Below are positions 43,484 to 55,900 of a stretch of 64,000 bases of DNA, piece after piece. This stretch comes from Xiphydria camelus. Lineage: Eukaryota; Arthropoda; Insecta; Hymenoptera; Xiphydriidae. A program made the position numbers and the translations under genes. Position 1 is the first letter of the stretch; each line of letters opens with the position of its first letter. The DNA lies in contig OY783192.1 in NCBI GenBank assembly GCA_963678675.1, positions 9,519,953 through 9,583,952 of the forward strand, read 5' to 3'. The notes below the pieces were generated by a model, which was not told the DNA's origin, searched no databases, and saw only the letters and a program-made list of their open reading frames with translations.

Positions 43484-45862
43484 GTAAAATATGATCTCTT
43501 TATCAAATAAAAAATGTGGTTGGAATAAATGAAAATTATGGCTGAGATAGATTGAAAGTGTTAAACAATGAGAGAGATTTTACTGTTTTCGGGGTAGAAA
43601 CTGCTGCACTGGTACGGTAAAATATACTAACCTGTACTGAAATTATTACTAACCTCAAGGATTATTTTCTCCCACCAATTAGAATATAAATTTAGCGTTC
43701 AATGTGAGACTTTTTATTTTGCGTTTTTATATTTTTTATTTATCCGTGAGCAAATTTTCTTCACCTTATTAAGTGAAAATTAATTATTAAATTAAAAATT
43801 GTATGGAAATTTTCATATATTTTGTTCTAATTACTTGTTTAATATCGGGAATTGAATTCTTTTCCTGACATTTGAGCTAAGTGCGTTTATTTGTGACCGT
43901 TGCTATCGAGCGTCGCGTCGTTCCGCGACTTTCGTACCAGTGCAGTGCCGAAAAATTCGCATCACGGAGGAAGTCGCGGCATCGGGATACGTACCCGCGC
44001 TTGCCTGTGCCAGAAATAGCAGTTTATTGCGGCCAAGTAGTAAACGATCGCTGCAAACGACGAGTATTTCTAACTTCCTTGTTACGCGTTCATTACTAAT
44101 GAAAATTCGACAGCTTTGGTAGGAAATATTTCCCGAAAGAACAGTTTATTGATGAATGCGACTGATTGTGAGTTACAACGTGATGAATGTGACTGCGACT
44201 TGACTTCGGCTCTTCGCCGAAGTAGCTCTTGCGATGGTCGAAGGAGAGAATGACCACCGAGCGCTGCCCAAGCCGTCCTTACGCCCGGCTCGTCCCTTAT
44301 TCCGAGCCGATCACCGTGCGTTCTCAGGTAGCGTCGGTGTCCTCAGGTAGCGTCGGTAGCGCCGAGAATGTTCCGTTAACGGCCCGCAGACCCTAGGGTT
44401 TCTCCGTCAAATCGTTCCTCACACTTTTCTGCTCAGAAGAACAAATGACATACAAAATTAAATAGATTAAAATTTTTCAATGAAAATCTTATCTGCTGAG
44501 ACTCTATGTATTGTAAGCTATATTCGACGCGGTAGACTCGACGCGGCTGCACGATGAGTCCTGAAGCAATCCTCGATGAGACTCGGATCACGATCCGATA
44601 TGCACGCTGGTTGTTGATCGAATGGCTTCCTTCGATTGCCTGGAGGAGCATAAGACCCCCTTACTCCTTCATCCTGGGCCTGCATTGGAAAGCCCCGTTG
44701 CCTTGACGTCATTATGGGGGAAACTGCCCGCTTCCACCTGGCTTCGTGAATCACCCTTGCTTGACGCGTCCACTCCTAACGGTGCCTTGAAATTTCAGTA
44801 TAGAATTTTTTTTGCATGAATTTCCCCTAATTTTTCTTCTAGTCTTCTCTTCTTATTTATAACGAAAAAGAAATCACCAGAATTTCCCAACAAATACTCC
44901 TGGTAATGGACAAAAATGGTGAGACTTCTCCGTATATCAGGCACAAAAAATATGATTTAAAAATCTACTAACATTTCCCCATAGATCTTTGTAGTTTTTA
45001 CAAATTTGGAATTTTTATGGACTTTAAGAAATCGATTCGATTGACAGATGTCTGTTTGGTCTTCCCAAATGTGCCATTCATCAATTAAAAACGAATATTT
45101 ATTTGGTCATATTCCACTCTACTATTTGTTGATTATTCACGTGAAAAAAAAAACTAATTCATTTTTATTTTCATGCAAAACAAACTTTGGAGGCTAGGTC
45201 CATCAACATAATTACATTCGGGGGCTCTCACGCTCACACACATATCTCTAAATATTCTAAATAAAATCACTTACCTCAAAAGAGCCGCTTTCACCAGACA
45301 GTAATTCACCTTTTTAAATAATTGTTTTTTTTATAAATGTATTAGTTTAAGCACTTTATTTTTTCTGGAACAACTCGCACCGGTTCTAATGGCCACAACT
45401 CACAACGTGCGTCGACTTCTGACGATCGGCCGAAAACGGCCGAACTGACGCGAACTGACGCGAACTGACGCTCACGTGATCGCCTTTATAGATGTCATTG
45501 GTAGAATCTATCTACCCGGATAGGTAAAAATTCCGTTACTCTAGGGTAATTGTGCAGTAACGTAGTGATAAAAATTAAGGCGCACAACTTGTTACAATTT
45601 AAGGGCTGAATGATAATTTTTGCTGCTATTATACGATAACGTTTATTAACGGAGGGATACTTTCTATATTGCGCAGGCATATAAATTCCTGTTCGGGTAA
45701 AATTATAGAGTTGGAACGGTAAAAATTCTGGAACGTTCGTCAAAATATATCGGTTGATTGTTAATTCCTGACCAGCGCCTCTACAAAATTAACCGTAAAA
45801 TACCGAATGCTACACGCTTACCCTACTATTTAGGTAATTTTTACCGAAAATTTCTCTCCGTG
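43484..45862 (-). mobile_element. element E, copy 2 (left end lost)
   Basis: Reverse copy of 12712-20349 without either insertion found there. The right end TTTCTCTCCGTG stops at 45862, followed by TA. The left end is missing about 140 bp and joins mariner sequence within a shared GTAAAATATGATCTC. It supplies the empty sites for the 863-bp MITE and the 4.2-kb composite. Confidence 0.82.
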
Positions 45863-45869
45863 TAGGCGC

Positions 45870-46140
45870 GTGGAAATAAATGGACCCGTCCATAACGGCG
45901 CACGGCCCTTCGCCTCGCACATTTCGCCCTCGCACAAGGAATAGAGCGTCCACAACGGCGCACCGCACCTCGCACCGCCCTTAGCCTGGTACAGGCGAGG
46001 TAAATAGGTGCGTGTGTAAATAAATGGATCCATTTTCACAACGGCACACGGCCCTTCGCCTCGCACATGGCATGGTACCATCGCCCTCGCGCAAGAAATA
46101 GAGCTTAGTATTTCTTCGAGCCTCGAGCATCGCACATCTC
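45870..46140. repeat. GC-rich imperfect tandem repeat
   Basis: AAATAAATGGACCCGTCCAT and AAATAAATGGATCCATTTTC, each followed by ACGGC and ACGGCCCTTCGCCTCGCACA, occur near 45876 and 46018. A reversed relative lies at about 55630-55730. Confidence 0.55.
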
Positions 46141-46311
46141 CCAGTGCTCCGTCGCATCATTGCATAATTTTTTGATGTGTAAACATCTATGCTATGGCTC
46201 TGCGGTAGGACCTTCCTGGGAAATTGAGCGTCAGACGTAAGCCATGTAGATGTGACTGCGTCAGTGTGTGTGTGGCGATACTGCGCATACTAATCGCGCA
46301 AGCTGGATTAT

Positions 46312-46930
46312 CTCAACGGGAAAACATTTTAGAGAAAAATGTTTAATACAAAACTTTAAGGATTTTCCCTTGGCTACTCAGTGGTCGTATTGGATTTGAG
46401 CTTGACCGTGACCTTTAAGGTAATATCAAATGCCTTCCTAAACCGTTCATCCGATTGCGATGAAACTTTGGGGAATGGTTGGACGCATGCCCGCGAAGGT
46501 TTCTGAGTTAGTAAATCTTATACAGGGTGTTCAAAAAGTACCGGTACGGATGATTATTATGCCTTCCTAAACCGTTCATCCGATTGCGATGAAAATTTGG
46601 GGAACAGTTGGACGCATATCCGCGAAGGTTTCTGAGTTAGTAAATCTTATACAGGGTGTTCAAAAAGTCGAACTATACTTGACCGAAATTTGACCTCCGC
46701 TGACAATAAAGGTAACATGAAAAAAATGGTCAAGGACACATTTGAATGTGAAAAAAATTAATTTGACCTTGATATAACCTTGAAGGTCATGGTCAAGGTC
46801 AAATCCAATATGACCATTGCGTAGCCCGGGAAAAATACTAAAAGTTTTGTATTAAAAATGTATTTAAACAATGGTGGACGGACAAAATCAATCCACAATC
46901 TACCCGTGCGAAGCCGGGACGGGCTGCTAG
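46312..46930 (+). mobile_element. Helitron family G, copy 2 (5' end lost)
   Basis: Plus-strand copy matching 61538-62280 in reverse. Ends CGGGACGGGCTGCTAG followed by T. The TCTATATA start and CAGA run are absent. Two units of the 128-bp minisatellite at about 46430-46680. The DNA after it (46931-47095) also matches, in reverse, the DNA before copy 3 (61420-61537), so a larger block was copied. Confidence 0.8.
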
Positions 46931-47132
46931 TAAGTTATAAATCTAATATAATAATAATAAATATTTTATTATAGAAAAAATTAAACTTCTTTATGTCGAA
47001 CTACGACGTCATATTCCCCAATTAAACTCGGACCGCAGATAATTGTAAGATGTTTACACATCCTCCGTGAGTACAACGGCACTCACACCTTTTTTTTAAA
47101 GAAATGAAAACATTATTTTTTGTATTCGATTA

Positions 47133-47537
47133 TACAGTATGTCCCGTGGATAACGCAAGTGTTTGAATTTCCCTGACATTTGACTTTGGTGGTGCTTGGA
47201 ACGGTGCTGTAGTTAGAATTGGCTTCAGAAGAGTGCGCTGCGTTCTTACGAGCCGTGTTTCGAGAGCGAAAAGTGTAAAACGTCTGATTTCCCGGGAACT
47301 GTCAATTCGGGAAATCGAAGCGTCTAACCTCGAAATTAACTGAATTTGTAAAAATAATGGTAAATAATGTGTAGAAGTGATGAGAAATAATCATACAGGT
47401 TTCGCAGAAACACGGCTCGTAAGAACGCAGCGCACTCTTCTGAAGCCAACTCTAACTACAGCACCGTTCCAAGCACTACCAAAGTCAAATGTGGGGGAAA
47501 TTCAAATACTTGCGTTATATCCACGGGACATACTGTA
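47133..47537. mobile_element. 405-bp MITE (TA target)
   Basis: Ends TACAGTATGTCCCGTGGATA and its near-exact reverse, flanked by TA. The arms contain CAGAAGAGTGCGCTGCGTTC. Related in its inner sequence to the element at 54276-55092. Confidence 0.8.
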
Positions 47538-47678
47538 TAGGTATCTGATTAGTGAAAAATATTATTAAAAATGTTTATTAAATTTTATCGCCTATTGAAA
47601 CAAAAAACAAATTACTGCATATTAACTACAGCATGCAACTGTTAACAAAACTAATTATGTTGCATATTTGCAACATTA

Positions 47679-48227
47679 AGGTAGCCACAGACGTACAGTT
47701 ATTCCTCAAGGTTTGGACTGCGGAGTCCATGCCTTGAGATTTTCCTCAACGTGTGAAAGACCTTGAGGCCGCCGGTGGACTGTACAGTCCACAAAATTCT
47801 GTTCGAAAGACCATCGAGAATAACTGCACAGATCTGACTCAACAGGCCAGACTCGGCGTGTGTGGTAGAACCTCCACTACTGGGGCTTTTAACTTCAACT
47901 TTTGCCACTAGAGCGAATATATTTTCTTATGGCGTGCTTTTAGCGCGTAGTTTTGAATACTTACTTATTACGTATCACACGATACACATATAAATATAAA
48001 TACATTTCTATTGGTGTCCTTCTAATGCGTAGATAACCTCCAAAACTGCTATCTAAAACTAGTTTGCTTTTTCACCGCCAGAGGTCATGTCGCCATTCGA
48101 CAGATCTCGAGTCACGAACTGACGTGTACCTCACTCCGTGTGTGGGCCATCCGCCATTAAAGGAAATCCTCAAGGCCTCGACTGCACAGTTTTGCCTTGA
48201 GGAATAACTGTACGTCTGTGGCTACCT
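47679..48227. mobile_element. MITE family P, copy 2 (TTA target)
   Basis: Uninterrupted copy, reverse to that at 10936. Same AGGTAGCCACAGACGTACAG ends; TTA at 47676-47678 and 48228-48230. Confidence 0.88.
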
Positions 48228-48239
48228 TTACAGGACAAA

Positions 48240-48545
48240 CTAAGAATGAAATAATCTAAAATAATTTTTGCCTTTCGTGAGGCACAAAAACACTCCACAT
48301 TTGTCACATTTGAAATGGGTAAACCCTTTGCAAGTAGGCAACTTGCATCTTTGTCTTGAGGAATTGTATTTTATCCAATGACTTGCTTCGTCGTTTCTAA
48401 TATTTATTGGAGGGATACGAGCTGCTGGCCCTCTTTTTATTTTTTCATCAATTAATTGTTGAGTGCCATTTGATGGTCTTCCACTTTTTTTCTCCTTCCT
48501 TGACCCCAGGTTGCAGAGGCACTCTGTTACTTCTAATCTAAATTA
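48240..48545 (-). pseudogene. piggyBac transposase C-terminus
   Basis: About 100 residues read FRLEVTECLCNLG, SGRPSNGTQQ, then the cysteine-rich end RCKLPTCKGFTHFKC, DKCGVFLCLTKGKNYF and a stop at 48240. This pattern of CxxxxC, CxxC and a closing LC is the zinc-binding tail of piggyBac-type transposases, which cut at TTAA. The catalytic part is absent; the frame is closed just upstream. An isolated 3' end. Confidence 0.75.
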
Positions 48546-49370
48546 CCATATGGGGCATTATGTGTCAAGATAGCCACTTTTTTCATGAGGGTCTCAAAAA
48601 AATCTGATTTTTATTTACATGATCATACTTGATAAAAAAAACATTACCTGAATTTTTAAGGTTTTTTCACGCGCGAAAAATAAATGTTAACTTTAAGGGG
48701 TTTCAAGTATACTATTAGGGAGTTTTTGAGCTCCTTAATTTGAGAACGTTAAACGTAAAACGTTATGTTGAGCATGCGCAGTGGCTTCATAATAACCGAT
48801 TACGCTATTAAACGATAACGGGATACCTTATTAGACGGAGAATAGGGTACGCTTAATAAGCGATAACAGAAATGTACTGTCGCTAGAGTGCGCTTAGGGA
48901 GTAGGGAGAAGGACCAATGGCGTCAGAAGAAAGACCGAGTGTGGAGGAAAGCAGCACGTGCTCGACCGATGACAGTTGTAAGCGTTGTAAGTGAAATAAA
49001 GGAATTACCGTCACTGTGTAAAAAGAGTTGTTTCCCCGAGAGCCCCGGACACAACAATAAGGATCGATTAATTATTGGTTAGTACGTTTAAAAATAATAT
49101 TTTAAAAAAGTCATCAGCGACAGAATCCGAGAAAAGTACATTACTCAGTAGTAGTGTTGACACAGTATAAGCAATTATTTTGTGTTTTGGTTTCGCTGTG
49201 CTTCAAAATAGTTTAGAAAGATTATGTTTGGCAACGTTTGGTTCTCACATAACCTTCAAACAACACGTGTTTAGTGCCCTACACATTTTACATTTTTCCA
49301 GCTTGTTGTGGTTTTAAGAGTAATTTTTCTGTTTGTTGTGAAGGTTTTCAAAAAAGGAATATATTCAGGA

Positions 49371-50971
49371 ATGGAGCTGCCAAGAAAAAGATTACGTTTT
49401 ACGGAGCACGATGATTTAACGCTTTTAAGAGAAATTGTGGGTCAAAATCCATTTAATAATCCAGAATTATAGGAAGTGATACAAGAGAATATGAATCTTG
49501 TAACTGCCAAGAAATTCAGTATAAGAACCTTAAGAGAACATTTGGAAAGGCTTATAAAACTTTGGCTAGAAAAAATTAAGTGCTTGGAAAAGAAGTAAGT
49601 ACGCATGTTATTTTTTAATTATTTATATTCACCTGGTTCCTAGATAGAAAAGTATGCCACAGGATTGGTGCTGTGCCGCCAATATACCGCCAAAGTTGAT
49701 AAAGACCTTGTCGAAGCACGTCGTGTCGGTAGAACCTGATATTCCTACCGTTGCATTATACCGCAATTCTGGAGGATTCTTTTCTATCTGGGTTGTTCCG
49801 GTTTTCGTAAAAAAAATTGTATATTGTGATTGTGGTACTTATGACAAAATTTAATACGTTCACTGCCGTCTCGGTCTATATGACCGAGAGAAAAGTTTCC
49901 GCGCAGGCCGTCTCAGTCTATTAGACCGAGAATGTTACATTTGCACATAATTTAGTAAAGACTTTTTCAACATAATTTAGTAAAGAATAGGAATTTTGAA
50001 AAAAATGTAGTCGTTACTACACTTATAAAAGTCTATCTGCGCACTGTTGCGTGGAGGGAAAATTTGTTACCCATTTGGCAAAACCACCATCAGCGTCAAG
50101 GTAAAGAATCGCTTTGAGCCCTACGGCAGTGAAAGTGTTAATGGAAGAAAAATAATGAATTCTTATCTCTTCAATAGTTTTAATTTTAAAATTCAAAAAG
50201 CACAAGCAAACTTAACTGAGTACTTACCCTATTGGATTGCAGGTCCGGGATAGAAGAAGAGAAAACTGAGAAAGATGTGTTATGCCAGGATATTTATGAT
50301 ATAATGGTTGAACATAAAAATGTTAAAAGACTGAAAAAAACTTCTACAAATGCTCATCAGAGACGGAAAGGTGAAGAGGAAAGAAATAAGTGGGCAAATA
50401 ATGACTTCTCTTCTCCTTGCACAATACTTCTCTCGATGCAGTCGATCCCTTGATGGAAGATGAATCTCAACTCAAAATTGAATATCTTGATGAAGTTCAT
50501 TCATGTAAGTAATGTTAGTAAAATAAAATGAACATACTTTTACATAATATGTTTGTACTGTAAAATTTGTATTAATTTGAAATTGACTACATGTTTGCTT
50601 ATCCATATCCTTTTTTACAGATGTCAATGTTTTAAATTTAGAGAACGGAGATCAGGCTGAAGACGAGACCGAGATGAAAACCGATTGTACGTTAAAAACA
50701 TATTTTTATTTGCTGACATTAGGTACAATAATAATTACATTAGGTAATAATGAAATAATAACTTTCAGGTGTATTCAATAACGAAAGAGACAAGGAAAAT
50801 TATGAACCACCTTCACGATCAGTTGGAATCCACGATCACAATCACATGGAAAGATATACTATTACTTCTCAGTCACAACGTACAGTTCCTCCAAAAGCAT
50901 CTAAGGTTCTAGGTGAGATAGTTTTTAGTTTGAATATTTTATCTAAAGAGAAAGAATATATTTCTCATTGA
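49371..50971 (+). pseudogene. Harbinger Myb/SANT-like accessory protein
   Basis: Exon 1 (49371-49594) begins MELPRKRLRFTEHDDLTLLR and reads like a Myb/SANT-type trihelix (NPFNNPEL, then RTLREHLERLIKLW). Exon 2 (50243-50504) joins in phase through GTAAGT and TTGCAG: SGIEEEKTEKDVLCQDIYD, then a basic region. Exons 3 (50621-50686) and 4 (50769-50971) give NGDQAEDETEM and KENYEPPSRSV. In this superfamily such a protein carries the transposase into the nucleus and helps it bind the ends. Two faults: TAG at 49470-49472 where Trp is expected, and a one-base frameshift near 50415. All splice signals look intact. Confidence 0.7.
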
Positions 50972-51060
50972 AGTAGAAAATGATATTGTTTCAATAAAGA
51001 GTAAAGAGTTCATTTTTTACTAAGAAGCGTTTGGTTTTAATGCTTAAAGGGTTAAGGTAC

Positions 51061-51390
51061 TTTGATGATTAATAAAATTATGAAGCATTTCATGTCTGTT
51101 TTATTTCGCTCATGTTAACAAAACTTTATATATCATTTCTCAAGGTGCAACGATTAGTATTCTAATTTAAATATTGTTTCAATGTAATAAGACGGATATT
51201 AAAATATTGGGCTGTTTGACTACTACACAATTTGATGATTAATAAAATTATGAAGAAGCATTTCATGTTTGTTTTATTTCGCATATGTTAACAAAACTTT
51301 AGATATAATTTCTCAAGGTATTCTAATTTAAATATTGTTCCAATGTAATAGGACGGATATTAAAATATTGGGCTGTTTGACTACTATACA
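51061..51390. repeat. 170-bp tandem duplication at the transposase 3' end
   Basis: 51061-51230 and 51231-51390 are near-identical, starting TTTGATGATTAATAAAATTA and ending in TTGGGCTGTTTGACTACT. The second unit holds the last codons of the transposase; the first is a non-coding copy downstream of its stop. Confidence 0.8.
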
Positions 51391-52547
51391 AACAGGTGTG
51401 GCAATTTGTCAAAATAACTGCAGTTTTGTACATAGTTTGAATGTCCTGAAGCAATAACTTCTGATTTTTCTTAAAGTCAACAAAAGCGAACTCGGCAATA
51501 ACTTTTTGAAACCCCCATTCAACGGCCTGCCGTACTAAGCTCATGCTCCTATTAAAGTTTTGTTGAGCTTCATTAAGTCCCTGTCCTGGATATGGACATA
51601 ATAGTAATTCTCTAATTCCATATGCCTGGTCACCATATACAACAAAATGGTCATCATTAAACCCTGTTCTTTCTTCCAATTGCCTGTACAGACCACTTTC
51701 GCGAAAAACGAAAGCATCGTGACGCCTTCCAGGATAAGCCCCTAGAAGGCTCACAATTATGTCATCTGGTGTCAGAACGGATTGGTATTTGACACAATGA
51801 AACCTCTTGTGCCCTGAATAATAATCTTGTTGCTCCTCAGAGGGCCTACAGATTCCTCGAGCAGTGCCATCAATAAAGGACCAACAATTCTGCAGAGCTG
51901 CTCCCTTGGCATAAATTGCCTAAAAATTTAAATAATTACATAATATTTATATAAATATTATGTGACAAATTGGTGTGTAAAATATAGATGGAAAAACATT
52001 GCAATTTTACCTCGGAATAATAAGCCAGCTTAGGTCTATCCAGCCATTGCAGGTGCCCCAAATCCTCTAGCAAACGTCCAAAATGCTCACAAATATAGGC
52101 ACTCATGAAGTTGCTTATTTCTGATAAGGCTGAACTTGATCTTCTAAAAAGCCCTTCTAATTCACACAGCCTATTTGGATAAGCTAATCTTCTAAGCAGT
52201 ATGCATAAACCTTCAGTACCTAAAAATAGTTTTATGTTTGTAAAGTTGCACCTAACTAACGAATACGAATTACCTAACCTACCTGTAGCTGCAAATCCTG
52301 AACGTGTTCTTATTATCTCTGGAATTCTTAAAGCCCTTACAAGTCGAACTATATCTTCCCTTTCAAATCTAAAAAACTGCTTCACTACTCTGGCTTCAAG
52401 ATTGTTCAAGTTGAAATTTCTTTCAACATCTGCATTATGAGGATTTGCAATTGCAAAAATATCATTAAGAATTACTCTTCTTATTAGATTTCGATCAAGA
52501 CCATTATTATCACGTCTTCTAATGATACAATTTAATTGATTTTCCAT
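51323..52547 (-). CDS. PIF/Harbinger transposase, 377 aa, apparently intact
   Basis: Exon 1 (52547-52011, 179 codons) starts MENQLNCIIRRRDNNG and holds the helix-turn-helix block (EGLCILLRRLAYPNRL). A GTAAAA donor and TTTTTAG acceptor remove 91 bp. Exon 2 (51919-51323) continues in phase AIYAKGAALQNCWSFIDGTA, then GHKRFHCVKYQSV, GAYPGRRHDAFVF, YGDQAYG and RQAVEWGF. These are the DDE_Tnp_4 blocks with all three acidic residues in place: Asp in FIDGT, Asp in YGDQAY, Glu in VEWGF. It cuts and rejoins the element ends at TTA-type targets. No stop or frameshift, and 377 residues is normal for the family. Confidence 0.9.
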
Positions 52548-52630
52548 TTTTGTTATGGGTGCAAAGTATTTGTTAGAAATAATAACACAAATTTACGCTT
52601 GAAGGTTAGGTTTTATGTTTATGTGACCAA

Positions 52631-52939
52631 TGTCCTCTGCGGGTAAATCGCCACAATCGCGTCGGGCTATAGCTGATGATGGCGGAATCGCGCTATCTAA
52701 TCGTTTCCCTACGCAGATCTCGAACTCGTGCTCTCATTACTACATTGCGCGAGGAGAAGACAACTCGTCGGTAGGGTTAAACACAAAAGATAACTTTATT
52801 CACACAAAACTTCGAGAAAGAGGCTGAAAGGCGTCTAGCTGCTATGGCATGCGAACTTGAACTGAAGCGGCCGCGTCTCCGAGGGTCGCCGCTGCCGGGC
52901 GTGCCTATACGAACGCGCCTTATAGTGTAGTCCGCTACA
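52631..52939 (-). repeat. possible solo LTR
   Basis: Begins TGTCCTCTGCGGG and ends GTCCGCTACA; TATAAGG (minus, near 52925) and AATAAA (minus, near 52797) lie in LTR order. It is GC-richer than the surrounding element. No matching target duplication, so tentative. Confidence 0.3.
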
Positions 52940-53088
52940 CTTACGTTATACGTAACGCCTTCTTGAGGATCAAAAACTAATTTCAACAAGATGGCGTTAA
53001 CGTTAAGGGAATAAATCTGCGCATGCTCATAATAACCGATAACCGAAAACCAGGACGTGCAGTTTAGTAGTCCAAAAACTCTCTATTA

Positions 53089-54275
53089 ATGGCATAAATA
53101 ACTTTGTATACATGAAAATTTTTGTTTTTTCTCAATTAAAAAAAATATATCAAAATTTCTAAGTGACATTAAAAGGCATTTTCTTACAAAAAAGTGAAAA
53201 AAACACCAGAAAATATTTATTTCGCCAATGCGACAGTCTCGATTTTTCTTTAAAAAATTCAGTAAATTTGAAATCAATAAAAACTGTGTAGAAAAAAATT
53301 TGGTACTGGGAGGGCCATTTTTTCATGGCCCATGGATAAATCTTGGTAAAAGTGATGATTAATGTGATGCTTAATATTTGTCATTGAATACCGCTACGTG
53401 CCTGCCACTACGTGCCGTAGTGGGGGCTGCCGCGCCGTGCCACTGGCTATCCCCTCTCCGTAGCAAAAGTACTACTGAGTCCCAAGGTCACATGAGAGGG
53501 CTAAATCAGCTGTGCGCAGTGTTGCCACATCACCGTTACTCGTCCCCACCACTTTGCAGTTTCAAGAAAAATCTCAGTTTTTAAGTTATAATTTCTCTGA
53601 AACTATATGGCTCAGCACTTCCCGTTTTTGTGAACATAATCCTACAATATTATTTTATTCGCCGTTAGTTTTTCTTTAACATTGTAAGATTGGTTCTGTA
53701 GTTATAACTCAAAACGTCACTGAGGTACCGTCCTTCTACATGTTAGCCATTGAAAGTCAGTGTAGAAAATGCTACTTTGAATTAACATTTTCTTTTAAAC
53801 TACATGGCTCAGCGTTTTGAAAATTTAGGAATCGATGGGTAATATTTCAGTTTTTTGATTGGCAAAATTTCATGAGATTCGTAAGAAAAACGCAAAACTA
53901 TAGAAATAGCTGAAGTGATGGAACCTCTCCCGGTAGTCGGGTAATAAATTGTACTTTCGCTGCTCCTTCACGGTAATAAATCATAGTCTTAAATATAGAA
54001 ATATAAGTGCCTGACATGGACTAGATTTTGCTTATTTCGATAGTAGGTCATTCATTTCAGTGATTGCAATTAAACATTATTCTATTTACTTCATAAATAT
54101 CCCTAAAATTGATAATTTGTTTTTAGTTTGCTATGATTACATTTAACAGTGTTGACTTCTCAGAATGAGAGACAGTTCACGGAGGCGAAATCTCATCTTC
54201 CATTGGAAGGTTCAAAAATTAAAGAAAAAGGATTAAAAAATTTCAAGGTATACAATGGCTTAATACAGCTCCATA
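53089..54275. other. unassigned stretch
   Basis: AT-rich at first, then a GC-richer block near 53380-53540 with a repeated GCCACTACGTGC-like phrase. The phrase AAACTAYATGGCTCAGCR occurs at 53602 and 53800. No gene supported. Confidence 0.35.
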
Positions 54276-55092
54276 TACCGCATGTCCTATGGCCAACCGC
54301 GCAGGTGAGCTGCGACCTGAATTCTTGACTTCGGCAGTATTTATGGTACAGTTAGAGTGGGCTTCAGACGAGTGCGCTGCATAAGAACGAAAAGTGTCGA
54401 CTGCTCTTCTAATAGCTGTCAATTCGGGAGATCGAAGCGTTTCGTGTAACCTCAAAATCGTAAAGTTTTGAATTAGTAGTGAATAATTTGTAGAAGTGAT
54501 GAGAAATAATCATAAATAATCTTCCGAATTGACACCTTAGGTATCGCTCACGCCACTTCGTAAAACTATTTCCTAGCCTCGCGCGGTGCTAGCGCGGAAA
54601 TAATTTCTGAAACAAATAGGCATGAGGCGTGTAATTCGGTTGGACATCGAAAAAACCCGAATGATTGTTAACTCTCACTTCTGAACATTACTTACCATTT
54701 ATTCAAAGATTCACGATTTCCAGCTTAGACTTTGATCTCCCGAATTGATAGCCATCGGGAGATCAGACGTTTCACACTTTTCGTAAGAACGCAGCGTAAG
54801 AGCGAAAAGCGTCGTCTGATTTCCCAATGGCTGTCAGTTCGGAAGATTATTTATGATTATTTCTCATCACTTCTACAAATTATTCACACTACTAATTCAA
54901 AACTTTACGATTTTGAGGTTACATGAAACGCTTCGATCTCCCGAATTGACAACTATTAGAAGAGCAGTCGACACTTTTCGTTCTTATGCAGCGCACTCGT
55001 CTGAAGCCCACTCTAACTGTACCATAAATACTGCCGAAGTCAAGAATTCATTTCGCAGCTCACCTGCGCGGTTGGCCATAGGACATGCGGTA
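54276..55092. mobile_element. 817-bp MITE (TA target)
   Basis: Ends TACCGCATGTCCTATGGCCA and, reversed, TACCGCATGTCCTATGGCCA, flanked by TA. Arms of about 260 bp. The spacer (54535-54840) holds more inverted phrases such as CGTCTGATTTCCC. Confidence 0.8.
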
Positions 55093-55506
55093 TACAGGAT
55101 GTTTTCAAACCTCTCATCCAGAAGAAAACCCTATATTCATTAAAAAATTACGGACATAATGCAATTGATTTTATTGAAATCCGTCAAGAATTTACGGAGA
55201 AATTAATTATTAAATAGTAATCAATGTTTTGAATTTATTCGGAATTGATGATGTCATCTATTATATCAATTAATCAATATATCAATTAAGATCATCGCAG
55301 TTGCTATCGTTATTATAAACATTATCTTCATGAGCCTTGATATGACGTCATCAATGCCGAATAAATTCAAAATATTAATTACTTTTTAATAATTAATTTC
55401 TCCGCAAGTTCTTAACGGATTTCAATAAAATCAATTGCATTGTGTCCATAATTTTTTAATGAACATAGGGTTTTCCTCTGGGTCAGAGGATTGAGAACAC
55501 CCGGTA
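55093..55506. mobile_element. 414-bp MITE abutting the previous one
   Basis: Ends TACAGGATGTTTTCAA and, reversed, TACCGGGTGTTCTCAA, arms of about 170 bp meeting near 55300, TA on both sides. It begins at the very end of the preceding element. Confidence 0.7.
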
Positions 55507-55589
55507 TATGTAGCTTTGCTGTCATTTACTCTAAACCGAACGATGATTCTGTAATTTGTTAGAAACAAGTGGGTTATAGTTCCTGTGAG

Positions 55590-55900
55590 AATGACTCTAG
55601 TATGACTGAATGGCTAGGTTAGATGCGAGGCACCACTATGAGCACTGCTCCATGCTATGGGCGAAGCTCGAGGCGAGGCTATGTGCGGTGCGATGTTCGG
55701 TGCGATATGCGGTGCGCCGTTATGGACGGCACCTTAAGCCGGGTACAGACCTGGCCAACGAAGGCCAACGAACGGCATTCGCCGTTGGTTGCCGAACGTT
55801 CGTTGGTCGTAGTATAAACTGCGTACAAACCGCATCAACGAAAGTCAACGAAAGGGCTTCCAACGCCAACGCGTGCCGCCAGTGAGTGCAGCGTTCAGTT
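55590..55900. repeat. GC-rich repeat and a one-ended AGCCGGGT element
   Basis: 55630-55730 is a reversed relative of the block at 45870 (GCCGTTATGGACGG). At 55734-55736 TTA precedes AGCCGGGTACAGACC, the start of the family seen at 12189. No right end found. Confidence 0.45.

Larger units (their letters stand above)
48718..53083. mobile_element. PIF/Harbinger element, two genes
   Basis: Ends GGGAGTTTTTGAG and, reversed, GAGAGTTTTTGGAC, flanked on both sides by TATTA (48713-48717 and 53084-53088), which includes the TTA typical of the superfamily. GAGCATGCGCAG occurs about 60 bp inside both ends. It carries an accessory DNA-binding gene (plus) and the DDE transposase (minus), convergent, with 350 bp between them. 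Length 4366 bp including a possible 309-bp LTR-like insert. Confidence 0.82.
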
